Of a DNA stretch of 64,000 nucleotides, positions 36,972 through 45,938 are shown in pieces. Both the position numbers and the translations under genes were made by a program. Origin of the DNA: Brumimicrobium mesophilum. GTDB lineage: Bacteria > Bacteroidota > Bacteroidia > Flavobacteriales_D > Crocinitomicaceae. Every line of letters starts with the position of its first letter. The first letter of the stretch is position 1. The DNA lies in contig NZ_PVSS01000009.1 of the NCBI RefSeq assembly GCF_003025005.1, positions 62,242 through 126,241 of the forward strand, written 5' to 3'. Under the pieces are notes generated by a model, which was not told the origin of the DNA, ran no database searches, and saw only the letters and a list, made by a program, of their open reading frames with translations.

Positions 36972-37883
36972 ATGTCTTCAGCAAAACAACAGAAATCTCA
37001 ACTTCACCCTAGAAATAAAAACGTAAATCGTTACGATTTATCAGCTTTGGTAAAAGCAAAACCAGAATTGAAACAACACATCCAACCCAACAAATTTGGG
37101 GAAGATTCTATCAATTTTTCTGATGCTCGTGCAGTAAAGTTTTTGAATACAGCGATTCTTCAACATTATTATGGAATAAATAATTGGGATTTTCCTGCTC
37201 AGAATCTAACTCCTCCCATTCCAGGAAGAGCAGATTACATTCACCATATCGCTGATTTATTGGCAGAAAGTAACGGAGGAAAAGCTCCTACAGGAAACAA
37301 GGTTACATGTTTGGATATTGGAGTGGGTGCGAGTTGCATCTATCCAATTCTTGGAGTTTCAGAATATGATTGGAATTTTATTGGTGCTGATGTTGAGCCA
37401 AAGTCAATAGCTTCATCTGAAAACTTGGTAAAAAACAATCCTTCACTCAGAGGAAAGGTAGAGTTACGTTTACAACCTAATCCTTTGAATATCTTCTTTG
37501 GAATTATTGAAAAAGAGGATAAAATAGACATTACCATCTGTAACCCTCCATTTCATTCTTCAAGGGAAGAAGCACAAAAAGGAACACGGAGGAAAGTCAA
37601 AAACTTAAAAGGTAAAGACTCAAAAACTTTAGAACTTAATTTCGCAGGTAAAACAAATGAATTGATCTTTAAAGGAGGAGAATACGTTTTCATTCATACA
37701 ATGATTAAACAAAGTAAAGCTTTCGCCAAAAATGTAACTTGGTTTTCAACTTTGGTTTCTAAGCAATCCAATATGAAAGGAATTTTAAATGCCTTAGATA
37801 AAATTGGAGCAAAACAAGTAAGAGAAATCCCAATGGGTACTGGAAATAAAGTTACAAGGGTTGTGGCATGGAGCTTTAATTAA
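36972..37883 (+). CDS. rlmF: 23S rRNA (adenine-1618-N6)-methyltransferase RlmF
   Basis: 303 residues. RlmF uses SAM to methylate N6 of A1618 of 23S rRNA. The start (HPRNKNVNRYDLSALVKAKPELKQH) and the SAM-binding LDIGVGASCIYPI are typical. The catalytic tetrapeptide NPPF appears in CNPPFHSSREEAQKGTRRK, a near-diagnostic stretch for RlmF. Length is normal. Monocistronic; no clear terminator follows. Confidence 0.93.
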   Translation: MSSAKQQKSQLHPRNKNVNRYDLSALVKAKPELKQHIQPNKFGEDSINFSDARAVKFLNTAILQHYYGINNWDFPAQNLTPPIPGRADYIHHIADLLAESNGGKAPTGNKVTCLDIGVGASCIYPILGVSEYDWNFIGADVEPKSIASSENLVKNNPSLRGKVELRLQPNPLNIFFGIIEKEDKIDITICNPPFHSSREEAQKGTRRKVKNLKGKDSKTLELNFAGKTNELIFKGGEYVFIHTMIKQSKAFAKNVTWFSTLVSKQSNMKGILNALDKIGAKQVREIPMGTGNKVTRVVAWSFN

Positions 37884-38058
37884 TGATAAAAAAAGGAAAG
37901 GAAGAGGTTTCAGGGAGAGAATCTAGAAAAGAGATTTCCTTGAACCATTACCTGATAATTTTCATACAGAAAGCCTTAATTTGAATTCGGCTAAATATTC
38001 CAAACTCTCCCACTCTCGACCTATTTTAATTAGCACTCTCTCCCTGCGCTTTAGCTCA

Positions 38059-39219
38059 TCATCCTCTAAACAAGAAAAAATCATCTTTCATATTTTCTAT
38101 TAAGCTATCTTCGTTTGTTAAGATATATTCAATCGCTTTTGAAGTGAACTCCTCCCCTTTTTTAGTTAACGAAACGATGTTATCTGTAATGAGAATCATA
38201 TTGTTTTTTAAAGCCAAAGTTAACACGGTTTTACTTCGTACTTTTTGCCAATTGATGTGTTCGTTGAGGTGATTGACGTGGCGTTCTCTTTTTTCTGTAT
38301 GATTTTTTAAGTGCAACAAAAATGTAATCAATGAAACTTCTATTCTTTGTTGTTTCTCACGATACAAGACTGCGATTAAACCTTTGCTTGGAGCGAATAA
38401 GTATATGATTAAAAATACAATTCCTAACATTGTGGTAATGCTTCCTGCAATTGACGCATCTAAAAAATTTGCTATCCAATAACCGGAAATTGCACTCAAA
38501 ACACCGAAAAAACAAGCTAATCCTATCATCTTTTTTAAGTTGGTAGTTAACAAGTAGGCCGAAGCCGCAGGAGCTATCATTAATGCTACAACCAATATAG
38601 CTCCAACAGCATCAAAAGCTCCGACAGTTGTAATAGAAGCCACACTCATTAATCCGTAGTGTAAAATTACAGGGGAAAAACCCAGAGAAGTTGCTAAACC
38701 AGCATCAAAAGTACTAAGCTTCAATTCTTTAAAAAAGGCGAATAACAGTATCAAAGTGACCAACAAGATTGACCCAATTACCCAAAGCGATTTCGGTCCT
38801 AAATCTACTTCACCATAATAAACCCGATCAAAAGGAGTGAACGCCAATTCACCTAATAAAACTGCATCAACATCTAGGTGAACATCGTTTGCAAATTTGG
38901 CAATAAGAATAACACCAATACTAAAAAGTGCCGGAAACACCAATCCAATTGCAGTGTCTTCTTTTACTAATTTTGTTTGCTGAATTTTCTCGACAAAAAC
39001 AACGGTAAGCACACCTGTAATTGCTGCCAAAAGAATTAAAAGAGGGGAATTTAAGTCTTGTGTTAAGAAAAAACCAACTACAATTCCAGGCAAAATAGAA
39101 TGACTAATTGCATCACTGATCATTGCCATTTTTCGTAGTACAAGAAATGTTCCTGGAATCGCACAAGCCACAGCGACCAAACATGCGATCAATTGTATTT
39201 CGAACTGAGCGTCAGACAT
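38059..39219 (-). CDS. Metal (Zn/Mn/Fe) ABC transporter permease 2 with C-terminal winged-helix tail
   Basis: 386 residues. About eight membrane helices (about 8-280) form the ZnuB/MntB-like permease core (MSVASITTVGAFDAVGAILVVAL and MIAPAASAYLLT). Beyond residue 290 a soluble ~95-residue tail follows (FLLHLKNHTEKRERHVNHLNEHI and then VSLTKKGEEFTSKAIEYIL), with the shape of a DtxR-type winged helix-turn-helix. The start overlaps the stop of permease 1 by 8 bases. Last gene of a four-gene operon. Permease-regulator fusions of this type exist in other phyla, for example chlamydial YtgCR. Confidence 0.85.
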   Translation of the reverse strand: MSDAQFEIQLIACLVAVACAIPGTFLVLRKMAMISDAISHSILPGIVVGFFLTQDLNSPLLILLAAITGVLTVVFVEKIQQTKLVKEDTAIGLVFPALFSIGVILIAKFANDVHLDVDAVLLGELAFTPFDRVYYGEVDLGPKSLWVIGSILLVTLILLFAFFKELKLSTFDAGLATSLGFSPVILHYGLMSVASITTVGAFDAVGAILVVALMIAPAASAYLLTTNLKKMIGLACFFGVLSAISGYWIANFLDASIAGSITTMLGIVFLIIYLFAPSKGLIAVLYREKQQRIEVSLITFLLHLKNHTEKRERHVNHLNEHINWQKVRSKTVLTLALKNNMILITDNIVSLTKKGEEFTSKAIEYILTNEDSLIENMKDDFFLFRG

Positions 39220-40336
39220 TCTTTCCGTTTTGGTTATACAAATTTTCAGCGGCTTTGAACCCTTTTGATGTCATACTCCACATCCCACCTTCAACTTCCA
39301 CGTAATTTTTATCTACTAATTTTCGCAATCCTTTTCTGCTGTATCCTTGGAAATTATTCAGCATTTTTATGGTGTGTGGATGCGTTACATCATCGTGATC
39401 TTCCACAATGTGATACATAAACGCTAAGGTTTTCTGAGTTTCCAAATCATTTCGATTTTTGATTAATCGAATTCGTTTGAACAATAAACCACGTTTTGGA
39501 GAAAATATGAATGAAAACAAGACAAATATTGAAGCCACTAAGACAATTACTGGTCCCGTGGATAAGTTATTCTGAGTGGCACTAATTGCTGTACCAAAAA
39601 CCCCAGCACTAGCACCAAGAATAGCTGCAAGAAAAACCATCTTTCCTAAACTATTTGTCCATTGTCGAGCCGCTGCTGCAGGAGCTAACAGCATTGCGCT
39701 CATTAACACCACACCAACTGTTTGCAAACCTAAAACAATGGCCAAGACGATAAAGCTTGTGATTAAAATATCAATAAATTTTGTATTGAATCCTAAAGTT
39801 TGGGCGTAATCCTTATCGAAAAGTAATATTTTAAACTCCTTCCAAAAGAGCAGTAAAACGATTAAGCACAAACCTGTAATTAAGGTCATCAACCAAACAT
39901 CACTTTCAACTAATGTTGCTGCTTGACCAAAAAGGTACTTATCTAATCCTGCTTGATTGGCATTTGGTTGTTTCTGGATATAAGTCAACAATAACATTCC
40001 GAATCCGAAGAATAATGAGAGGATTAACCCCAATGCCGTATCCGATTTCAAATAAGTTTTTGAGGTTATTCCACGAATCCATAAAGTACCTATTAATCCA
40101 CTTACCAAAGCTCCAATAAGTAAAATATGACTGTCTTTAGATCCTGTAATTAAAAAAGCAATAGCGATTCCTGGCAAAGCTGCATGAGAAATAGCATCAC
40201 CTAACAAACTTTCTTTTCGCAACACAGCAAAACTACCCAACATACCGGTTACAGCTCCTAAAACAGCCGTTCCAAGTGTAATGGTTCGCAATGTGTAATC
40301 GCTAAAAGCCAATTGTACAAATTCAATTATTTCCAT
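39212..40336 (-). CDS. Metal ABC transporter permease 1 with C-terminal winged-helix tail
   Basis: 374 residues. The permease core of about eight helices (about 15-285) has GLQTVGVVLMSAMLLAPAAAARQW, the family's conserved loop. Residues about 290-370 form a soluble tail (FMYHIVEDHDDVTHPHTI...SRKGLRKLVDKNYVEV...WSMTSKGFKAAENLY) in which a helix-turn-helix and wing of DtxR/MntR type can be read. It follows the ATPase gene by 3 bases. With permease 2 it probably forms a hetero-dimeric channel for Zn or Mn. Confidence 0.87.
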   Translation of the reverse strand: MEIIEFVQLAFSDYTLRTITLGTAVLGAVTGMLGSFAVLRKESLLGDAISHAALPGIAIAFLITGSKDSHILLIGALVSGLIGTLWIRGITSKTYLKSDTALGLILSLFFGFGMLLLTYIQKQPNANQAGLDKYLFGQAATLVESDVWLMTLITGLCLIVLLLFWKEFKILLFDKDYAQTLGFNTKFIDILITSFIVLAIVLGLQTVGVVLMSAMLLAPAAAARQWTNSLGKMVFLAAILGASAGVFGTAISATQNNLSTGPVIVLVASIFVLFSFIFSPKRGLLFKRIRLIKNRNDLETQKTLAFMYHIVEDHDDVTHPHTIKMLNNFQGYSRKGLRKLVDKNYVEVEGGMWSMTSKGFKAAENLYNQNGKNV

Positions 40337-40339
40337 AAA

Positions 40340-41074
40340 CTATTTCTGAATACTCACTTTATAGTTAATTCCATAAGTTTTAGTTAAATTATCATCATTA
40401 AAAATATCTTTGACAGCTCCTGTTGCTATTTTTTTCACATTTAAGAAAGTAACCCAATCAAAGTATTCTGGAACAGTTTGTAAATCATGATGAACAACTA
40501 CAACAGTTTTTCCAGCTTTTCGCAATTCTTTTAAAATATTGATAATGGCTACTTCTGTTGTTGCATCAACACCTTGAAAAGGTTCATCCATAAAATAAAT
40601 TGAAGCATCTTGAACCAAAGCACGAGCTAAAAAAATACGCTGTTGTTGTCCTCCAGAAAGTTGACTAATTTGACGACTTTTAAACGAAAGCATACCCACT
40701 TTTTCAAGTGCTTCTAAAGCCGACTTCTTTTGTTTGATTCCAGGACGTTTTATCCATCCCAAACCTCCATAAGTTCCCATCATGACAACATCTAAAGCAG
40801 TAGTTGGAAAATCCCAATCTACACTTCCTTTTTGCGGAACATAAGCCACATGCTTACGTTGAGACTTGTAAGGTTTGTCAAAAATAGTTACACTTCCAGC
40901 AATAGGTTTCAAAATTCCTAAAATAGCTTTGATCAAAGTTGATTTCCCAGCACCATTTGGACCAACAATGGCCATCAAAACACCTTCAGGAATTTGCAAA
41001 TCGATATCCCAGAGCACAGGCTTGTAGTTGTAAGCTACAGTAAGGTCATCTACTTTTACTGCTATTTTTTCCAT
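40340..41074 (-). CDS. Metal ABC transporter ATP-binding protein
   Basis: 244 residues with a complete set of motifs: Walker [10 protein letters not shown] (about 37-45), Q-loop VPQKG, signature LSGGQQQR, Walker [13 protein letters not shown] and H-loop VVVHHD. Sequence features ([14 protein letters not shown]) and neighbours fit the ZnuC/MntA/TroB group that powers Zn/Mn/Fe uptake. It lies 12 bases after the binding-protein gene and 3 bases before permease 1. Confidence 0.93.
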   Translation of the reverse strand: MEKIAVKVDDLTVAYNYKPVLWDIDLQIPEGVLMAIVGPNGAGKSTLIKAILGILKPIAGSVTIFDKPYKSQRKHVAYVPQKGSVDWDFPTTALDVVMMGTYGGLGWIKRPGIKQKKSALEALEKVGMLSFKSRQISQLSGGQQQRIFLARALVQDASIYFMDEPFQGVDATTEVAIINILKELRKAGKTVVVVHHDLQTVPEYFDWVTFLNVKKIATGAVKDIFNDDNLTKTYGINYKVSIQK

Positions 41075-41086
41075 AAATACTATCTG

Positions 41087-42004
41087 TTATTTCAGTGCGT
41101 TTACGATGGTTTTAACATTATATCTAAACATTCCAATATAAGTTCCTTCCTCAGTATTGGGATCCCCTAGTGCATCAGAATACAAAGTTCCTCCGATAGC
41201 AACTGCATGATCATTTGAATTTACCGAAGCCTGAAGTGCTTCAACTGTTCGACGAGGAACAGAACTTTCAATGAATACCGCTTTCACTTTGTGTTCTAAA
41301 ATATATTTAGCTGTTTCTTGCACATCTTGAACACCAGCCTCCGTTGCAGTAGATAAACCTTGCAGCCCCACAACATCAAAATCAAAAGCCATACCGAAAT
41401 AATTAAAAGCATCATGTGCCGTAACTAACCTTCTTTGGTCTTTCGATAGTGTTGCAATTTCAGCTTCTATTTCTTGACTTAATTCCTTTAATTGCTGTAA
41501 ATAATTTTGGGCATTATTTTGAAAATACGCTTTACTTTCAGGAAGCGCTTCTGATAATTTATCGGCAACAAAAAGTGTTATTTGTTCCCAATATCCGATA
41601 TCAAACCAAATATGTGGATCATAATTAGATGCAAAATAGGTAGAACCGATTAAATTTTCCTTTTTCAAGATATCAGTTACTGCAATTGCATTGATATTTT
41701 GCTTCTTCATACGTTCAAAAACATCTACTAACTTTCCTTCCAAATGTAATCCGTTGTAAAGAATCATATTGGCACTTGACAATTTGTTGACATCACCTTC
41801 ACTGGCTTTATACAAATGCGGGTCTACACCTGCTCCCATTAAACCTTGTACAACAACGCTGTCACCTCCAATGTTTTTCACTAAATCAGTAATCATTGAA
41901 GTTGTTGTTACAATATTAAACGTATTGTCATCTTTTTTTGATTCTGTATCGCTACAACCGATTAAAAGTACCCCAATTAGCAGTATAAATAATAATATTT
42001 TCAT
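41087..42004 (-). CDS. Metal ABC transporter substrate-binding lipoprotein (TroA/ZnuA-like)
   Basis: 305 residues with a lipoprotein signal (GVLLIGCSDTES). A periplasmic metal-binding protein of cluster A-I. Likely ligands are His in VDPHLYK, His in NYDPHIWFD, His in VTAHDAFNYFG and Asp in LYSDALG, the three-His/one-Asp set of TroA-type proteins; Mn-specific PsaA has Glu in the third place. I infer zinc or mixed Zn/Mn. There is no long His-rich loop as in ZnuA. First gene of the four-gene operon; no clear metal-regulator box is seen upstream. Confidence 0.9.
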   Translation of the reverse strand: MKILLFILLIGVLLIGCSDTESKKDDNTFNIVTTTSMITDLVKNIGGDSVVVQGLMGAGVDPHLYKASEGDVNKLSSANMILYNGLHLEGKLVDVFERMKKQNINAIAVTDILKKENLIGSTYFASNYDPHIWFDIGYWEQITLFVADKLSEALPESKAYFQNNAQNYLQQLKELSQEIEAEIATLSKDQRRLVTAHDAFNYFGMAFDFDVVGLQGLSTATEAGVQDVQETAKYILEHKVKAVFIESSVPRRTVEALQASVNSNDHAVAIGGTLYSDALGDPNTEEGTYIGMFRYNVKTIVNALK

Positions 42005-42216
42005 TAATCTAAATATTTGTTGCGAATGTACGAAAATTATCGAAAATGCGGGGTGATTAGGGTATGAATTAGTTCAACCGAAGTACATAATGATATTACC
42101 ACCATAAACTACCAAGAAATGCAATTTTGAATTGCTTAGCTTTCACTTATTGTATTTTACCTAAATGTAACCAAATAAAAATATCACATTATTATTACAT
42201 ATAAAATACTTCCTTT

Positions 42217-43386
42217 ATGAAAACTACAACTCTCTTAATTTTTGGATTCTTAACCTTTAGCATGATTGCACAAAATAATATTAGAACTGCAGACGACATC
42301 ATAGAACAGACCGAAAAAAAGGCAGGAATTTATAGAATTTCAGGAACTTATTTAAACACGGCTGTCGTGAATATGAATTATGCTCAATCAAATGTGCTTT
42401 CCGTTATGGACCAGGAATTGTTACAAAAAGCAGAAATTATTCAAATAGATTTAATTTACACTGACTACCCTAAAGGTCAAGACATTAAAAGCTTAAATAA
42501 AAAAAGAATTTTAAATATGCTTGATATTCGTTCTGATTTAGTGAAAAACGAAAGTATAAACTGGTCTGTTGTACGTCAAATGCACTGTAATAGCGAATCT
42601 GAGGCGAAAATAATGTTTCACGGTGCGGTCATCTATTATTTGTCACCTCAAAATAAGGACCTGAGTGATTATGAAATAAACCAATATGAAGGTCTACCCA
42701 AAAACGATAGTGTAGAAATCACAAAAGAAAGTTTAAAACAGTTTAAAAATGATCCAGTAATAATAAAGGCATTCGAACGAAATGAATGGAAGGAACCAAC
42801 AATCGTTGCAGATGTTACTGGCAGTATGTATCCATACATGAAACAAATGGTCTTCTGGTTTCTACTAAAAATGAATAGGAAAGAGAATGTCTATTTAACC
42901 TTATTCAATGATGGCGATGGAAAGAAAAACAGGTTTAAAGCCATTGGTTCAACAGGTGGAATTCATAATGTTAAAACAAAAGAATATGCTGTCTTCAGAG
43001 AACTCCTTCTAGAAACGGTTTCCTATGGTTGCGGAGGAGACTCTCCAGAAAATGATCTTGAAGCCATAATAAAAGCCCAAAAGGAAAATCCCAAAGCCAA
43101 AGAAATTATTTTAATAGCTGATAATTTTTCAGAGATACGAGATTATCGATTAATTGATCAAATTACAATTCCTGTTCGCGTTATTCTTTGTGGAACCAAA
43201 TATAGAATTAATCTTGACTACATAAACTTAGCAAGAAAGACTGGAGGTTCTGTTCACACTTTAAAAGAAGATTTGGAGGATTTAATTAAAAAATCAGAAG
43301 GGGAATCATTTTCATTTATGGGAAAGATGTACGAGATCATCGATGGAATGGTTATGGAAAAAGTATCGAAAATTAAAAGAATTTAG
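42217..43386 (+). CDS. Secreted protein with a VWA-like domain, function unknown
   Basis: 389 residues with a signal peptide (about 1-19). A helical/beta N-terminal half (about 20-190) shows no family. From about 193 a von Willebrand A-like fold begins: DVTGSM at D199 is a MIDAS variant (DxTGS in place of DxSGS). CGGDSPEND near 270 gives the second MIDAS loop and EIILIADNFSEIRDY follows. It is probably a periplasmic or surface divalent-cation-dependent binding protein. A Cys-rich small gene follows; a functional link is unproven. Confidence 0.75.
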   Translation: MKTTTLLIFGFLTFSMIAQNNIRTADDIIEQTEKKAGIYRISGTYLNTAVVNMNYAQSNVLSVMDQELLQKAEIIQIDLIYTDYPKGQDIKSLNKKRILNMLDIRSDLVKNESINWSVVRQMHCNSESEAKIMFHGAVIYYLSPQNKDLSDYEINQYEGLPKNDSVEITKESLKQFKNDPVIIKAFERNEWKEPTIVADVTGSMYPYMKQMVFWFLLKMNRKENVYLTLFNDGDGKKNRFKAIGSTGGIHNVKTKEYAVFRELLLETVSYGCGGDSPENDLEAIIKAQKENPKAKEIILIADNFSEIRDYRLIDQITIPVRVILCGTKYRINLDYINLARKTGGSVHTLKEDLEDLIKKSEGESFSFMGKMYEIIDGMVMEKVSKIKRI

Positions 43387-43437
43387 AATTACGGAATCAC
43401 TAATAAACATAGAATAAATTAATGTTTCATCTCGTAT

Positions 43438-43839
43438 ATTAAAATAACAGCGGATTATAACAAAAATATCAAATGCTCTTGTGGAAAAGATATATGGGTT
43501 ATTGGTTCAGCATCACTCCAAAATGGCTGCTATAATTGTTTAACTGGAGAATTATTACCAACTGACAATTACGAAATCGATAGCGTTGTTCCTCCTTTTA
43601 CCGAAGCTGATGCTTTCACTGTAGATGATTGGGGAGAATTCAGTCTTGATTTCTTGGGAGAAGGAAATTACCGCAATGATGATGGAACGCTAATCGACCC
43701 TGACACATATCCAACTCCAAAAAAGTGCTTGAATTGTAAAAACTTTATATTAAAAAGTCAAAAAGTATATTGTACTCTAAATAAAATTGATCAAGCACTA
43801 GGAAAAGAATTCAGGTGTGGAGGTTTTCAACAAGCTTAA
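43438..43839 (+). CDS. Cys-rich (zinc-ribbon-like) protein with uncertain or disrupted start
   Basis: The open frame of about 134 codons runs from a stop at 43420 to TAA at 43837-43839, with no ATG anywhere. Candidates are ATT at 43438 and TTG at 43654, the latter losing the first Cys cluster. An ATG at 43422 lies in another frame and would join after a one-base shift. The protein has two clusters: C-x-C with G then C-x2-C (IKCSCGKD, NGCYNCLTG), and CLNCKNF...VYCTLNK...FRCGGF. The second recalls short Fe-S or zinc tails, and both halves look coding. It may be a gene with a rare start or a lightly broken one. Confidence 0.5.
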   Translation: MKITADYNKNIKCSCGKDIWVIGSASLQNGCYNCLTGELLPTDNYEIDSVVPPFTEADAFTVDDWGEFSLDFLGEGNYRNDDGTLIDPDTYPTPKKCLNCKNFILKSQKVYCTLNKIDQALGKEFRCGGFQQA

Positions 43840-44027
43840 AAAAAGATATAAATTTAGTAAGTAACTATAATCCTCCATTAATAACGAGAACAAATTCTGT
43901 GACTCAAACTGAATAGTTTGGCTAAAATTTATGAAGTGAAATTTCAAAGTAATAACTGATTTCTCAACCTAAAAAATACCATTATCAGTCAAATAATTTT
44001 AAATTAGCACAACAAAATTGATAAATT

Positions 44028-44915
44028 ATGAAAGCATACGTATTTCCAGGCCAAGGAGCCCAATATATAGGAATGGGGAAAGACCTTTATGAAACGTCTC
44101 CTGTTGCTCAAGAACTTTTTAAAAAAGCCAATGACATTTTAGGGTTTGACATCACTGAAATTATGTTCAATGGAACAGATGAGCAATTGAAAGAAACCAA
44201 AGTTACACAACCGGCAATATTCTTACATTCAGTAATTTTAGCAAAGGTTTTAGGTGATGATTTTAAACCAAATATGGTTGCAGGTCACTCCTTAGGTGAA
44301 TTTTCAGCACTTGTGGCAAATGGGGTATTATCTTTTGAAGATGGACTAAAGTTAGTTTATCAACGTGCTTTAGCTATGCAAGATGCTTGCGAAGCTGAGC
44401 CTTCAACTATGGCTGCTATTTTAGGACTTGAAGATGAAAAAGTAGAAGAAATTTGTTCTGAAATTGACGAAGTTGTAGTTGCCGCAAATTATAACTGCCC
44501 TGGCCAATTAGTTATTTCTGGATCTAACAAAGGAATCGAAATCGCTTGTGAAAAGGCAAAAGAAGCAGGAGCTAAAAGAGCATTGCCTTTACCAGTTGGT
44601 GGAGCATTTCATTCACCGCTAATGGAGCCAGCTAGAGAAAAATTAGAAAAAGCAATTAAAGACACACCATTTTCTGAAGGAGTTTGTCCGATATACCAAA
44701 ATGTTACAGCTAATGCAGTGAGTAATCTTGAGGAAATTAAGAATAACTTAATCGCTCAATTAACTGCACCTGTTCGTTGGACTCAAACTATGCAACAAAT
44801 GATTGCTGATGGCTGTGATGAAGTTATTGAAGTAGGACCTGGTAAAGTTTTACAAGGTTTATTTAAGAAAGTAGATAGAAAATTCCCAACTTCGAGTGCA
44901 AGTATAGGAGAGTAA
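44028..44915 (+). CDS. fabD: Malonyl-CoA:ACP transacylase FabD
   Basis: 295 residues. FabD loads malonyl onto acyl carrier protein for fatty-acid synthesis. The N-terminal FPGQGAQYIGMGKDL and the nucleophile elbow GHSLGE (Ser88) are diagnostic, with the later His in GGAFHSPLM. Length matches the family. Fatty-acid partners (fabH, fabF, acpP) are not adjacent. It ends at a palindromic repeat that may terminate transcription. Confidence 0.95.
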   Translation: MKAYVFPGQGAQYIGMGKDLYETSPVAQELFKKANDILGFDITEIMFNGTDEQLKETKVTQPAIFLHSVILAKVLGDDFKPNMVAGHSLGEFSALVANGVLSFEDGLKLVYQRALAMQDACEAEPSTMAAILGLEDEKVEEICSEIDEVVVAANYNCPGQLVISGSNKGIEIACEKAKEAGAKRALPLPVGGAFHSPLMEPAREKLEKAIKDTPFSEGVCPIYQNVTANAVSNLEEIKNNLIAQLTAPVRWTQTMQQMIADGCDEVIEVGPGKVLQGLFKKVDRKFPTSSASIGE

Positions 44916-44917
44916 AG

Positions 44918-44957
44918 TTTGCTGTAGGGGCGGTTGGCAAACCGCCTTTACAACAAA
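44918..44957. repeat. Palindromic GTAGGGGCGG-type element
   Basis: An imperfect 18-bp palindrome (44918-44935 and 44940-44957, loop GGCA). Arms contain GTAGGGGCGG and CCGCCTTTAC; two positions pair as G-T and one is a mismatch. It lies between convergent genes and overlaps the stop codon of the cpsB-like gene. Its GC-rich core differs from the surrounding sequence. Similar GGGGCGG palindromes are dispersed in other bacterial genomes; this is from memory. Confidence 0.6.
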
Positions 44958-45694
44958 TCCTTATTTCTAAAATTCATATCCCTTAATTTCTTGAAGTATT
45001 TCTTATCTAAGTTTCTTTTAAGGATATCAAGGTGTTCAATTCTATGGCAATCCGTTGCAACATAATCAACTAGATCATTATCGACTAATAATTCGGCTTG
45101 TTTTTTAATCTCAGGACCATAATGACCTGAAAGTGAGTTAAGATTTAATTGAATCCTCACACCATGATCACGGAATTTTTTTGCAGGTTCAATCCCTTCG
45201 TTTAGGAAGAACAAGTATCTTTCATAATGAGCTAAAACAGGTTTATATCCCTTAGTTTTCATTTTAAAAATGAGCGCATCGATTTCATTGGGTTTTGCTC
45301 CAAATGAAAATTCAAATAACAATTCATTATCTCCAAAAGTAAGAAGCTTTTCATTTTCGATTAATTCTAAAAAGAATTCATCATAAAAATATTCAGCTGC
45401 AGCGTCAATCTCAATTGGAATATTTAGTCGCTCAATCTCTTCACGAACTTTTTCTAAACCACTAAGTATAATTTCAGGAGTATTCCTGTAGTAATCGTAC
45501 ATTATATGAGGAGTAGTAATCACCTTTTTGTATCCTAACTCAACAAAACGCAATAACATTCCAATTGTATGATCCAAAGATTGTGATCCGTCATCAATTC
45601 CAGGAATTAGATGACTATGCATATCAACTCCTAGAACACTTAAATCTAATGGTTCTTTGGTATTTCCTCCAAATAACGATTTAATTAGTCCCAT
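44948..45694 (-). CDS. CpsB/YwqE-type tyrosine-protein phosphatase (PHP fold)
   Basis: 248 residues. The PHP metal site is seen in VDMHSHLIPGIDDGS, then TTPHIMYDYYRN, HYERY and the closing ATDCHR. These Mn-dependent phosphatases dephosphorylate bacterial tyrosine kinases (CpsD/Wzc-like) that control polysaccharide export. The place beside a surface-sugar operon fits that role, but a terminator at 45822-45859 shows it is a separate transcription unit. The stop overlaps the palindrome described separately. Confidence 0.88.
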   Translation of the reverse strand: MGLIKSLFGGNTKEPLDLSVLGVDMHSHLIPGIDDGSQSLDHTIGMLLRFVELGYKKVITTPHIMYDYYRNTPEIILSGLEKVREEIERLNIPIEIDAAAEYFYDEFFLELIENEKLLTFGDNELLFEFSFGAKPNEIDALIFKMKTKGYKPVLAHYERYLFFLNEGIEPAKKFRDHGVRIQLNLNSLSGHYGPEIKKQAELLVDNDLVDYVATDCHRIEHLDILKRNLDKKYFKKLRDMNFRNKDLL

Positions 45695-45821
45695 ATATAA
45701 TTATTGATTTTATAAAAGGTTTACTTCAGTAGATATAGTCATTTAGCTCAAAAATACATTTTTGCTAAATATAGACATTACTAAATGCTCTTTCTTGAAA
45801 CGATGACCGCAATCATTTGTT

Positions 45822-45859
45822 ATAAAACCCCCAACCTATTTTTTATTTTAGATTGGAGG
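45822..45859 (-). terminator. Intrinsic terminator of the nucleotide-sugar operon
   Basis: Arms CCCCCAACCTA (45828-45838) and TAGATTGGAGG (45849-45859) with two G-T pairs. The A-run before 45828 gives the U-tract on the minus strand. Confidence 0.75.
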
Positions 45860-45938
45860 CATCACTTATTTTTTTTCTCTTTTTGGTCAGATTAATATTG
45901 AAATCAAATTTATTAATCTAGAGAGTTGGGTTTAATTA

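Noticed and set aside
42005-42216. A Zur, Fur or MntR operator upstream of the metal transporter
   Set aside because: I found only weak AT-rich partial symmetry and no convincing inverted repeat.
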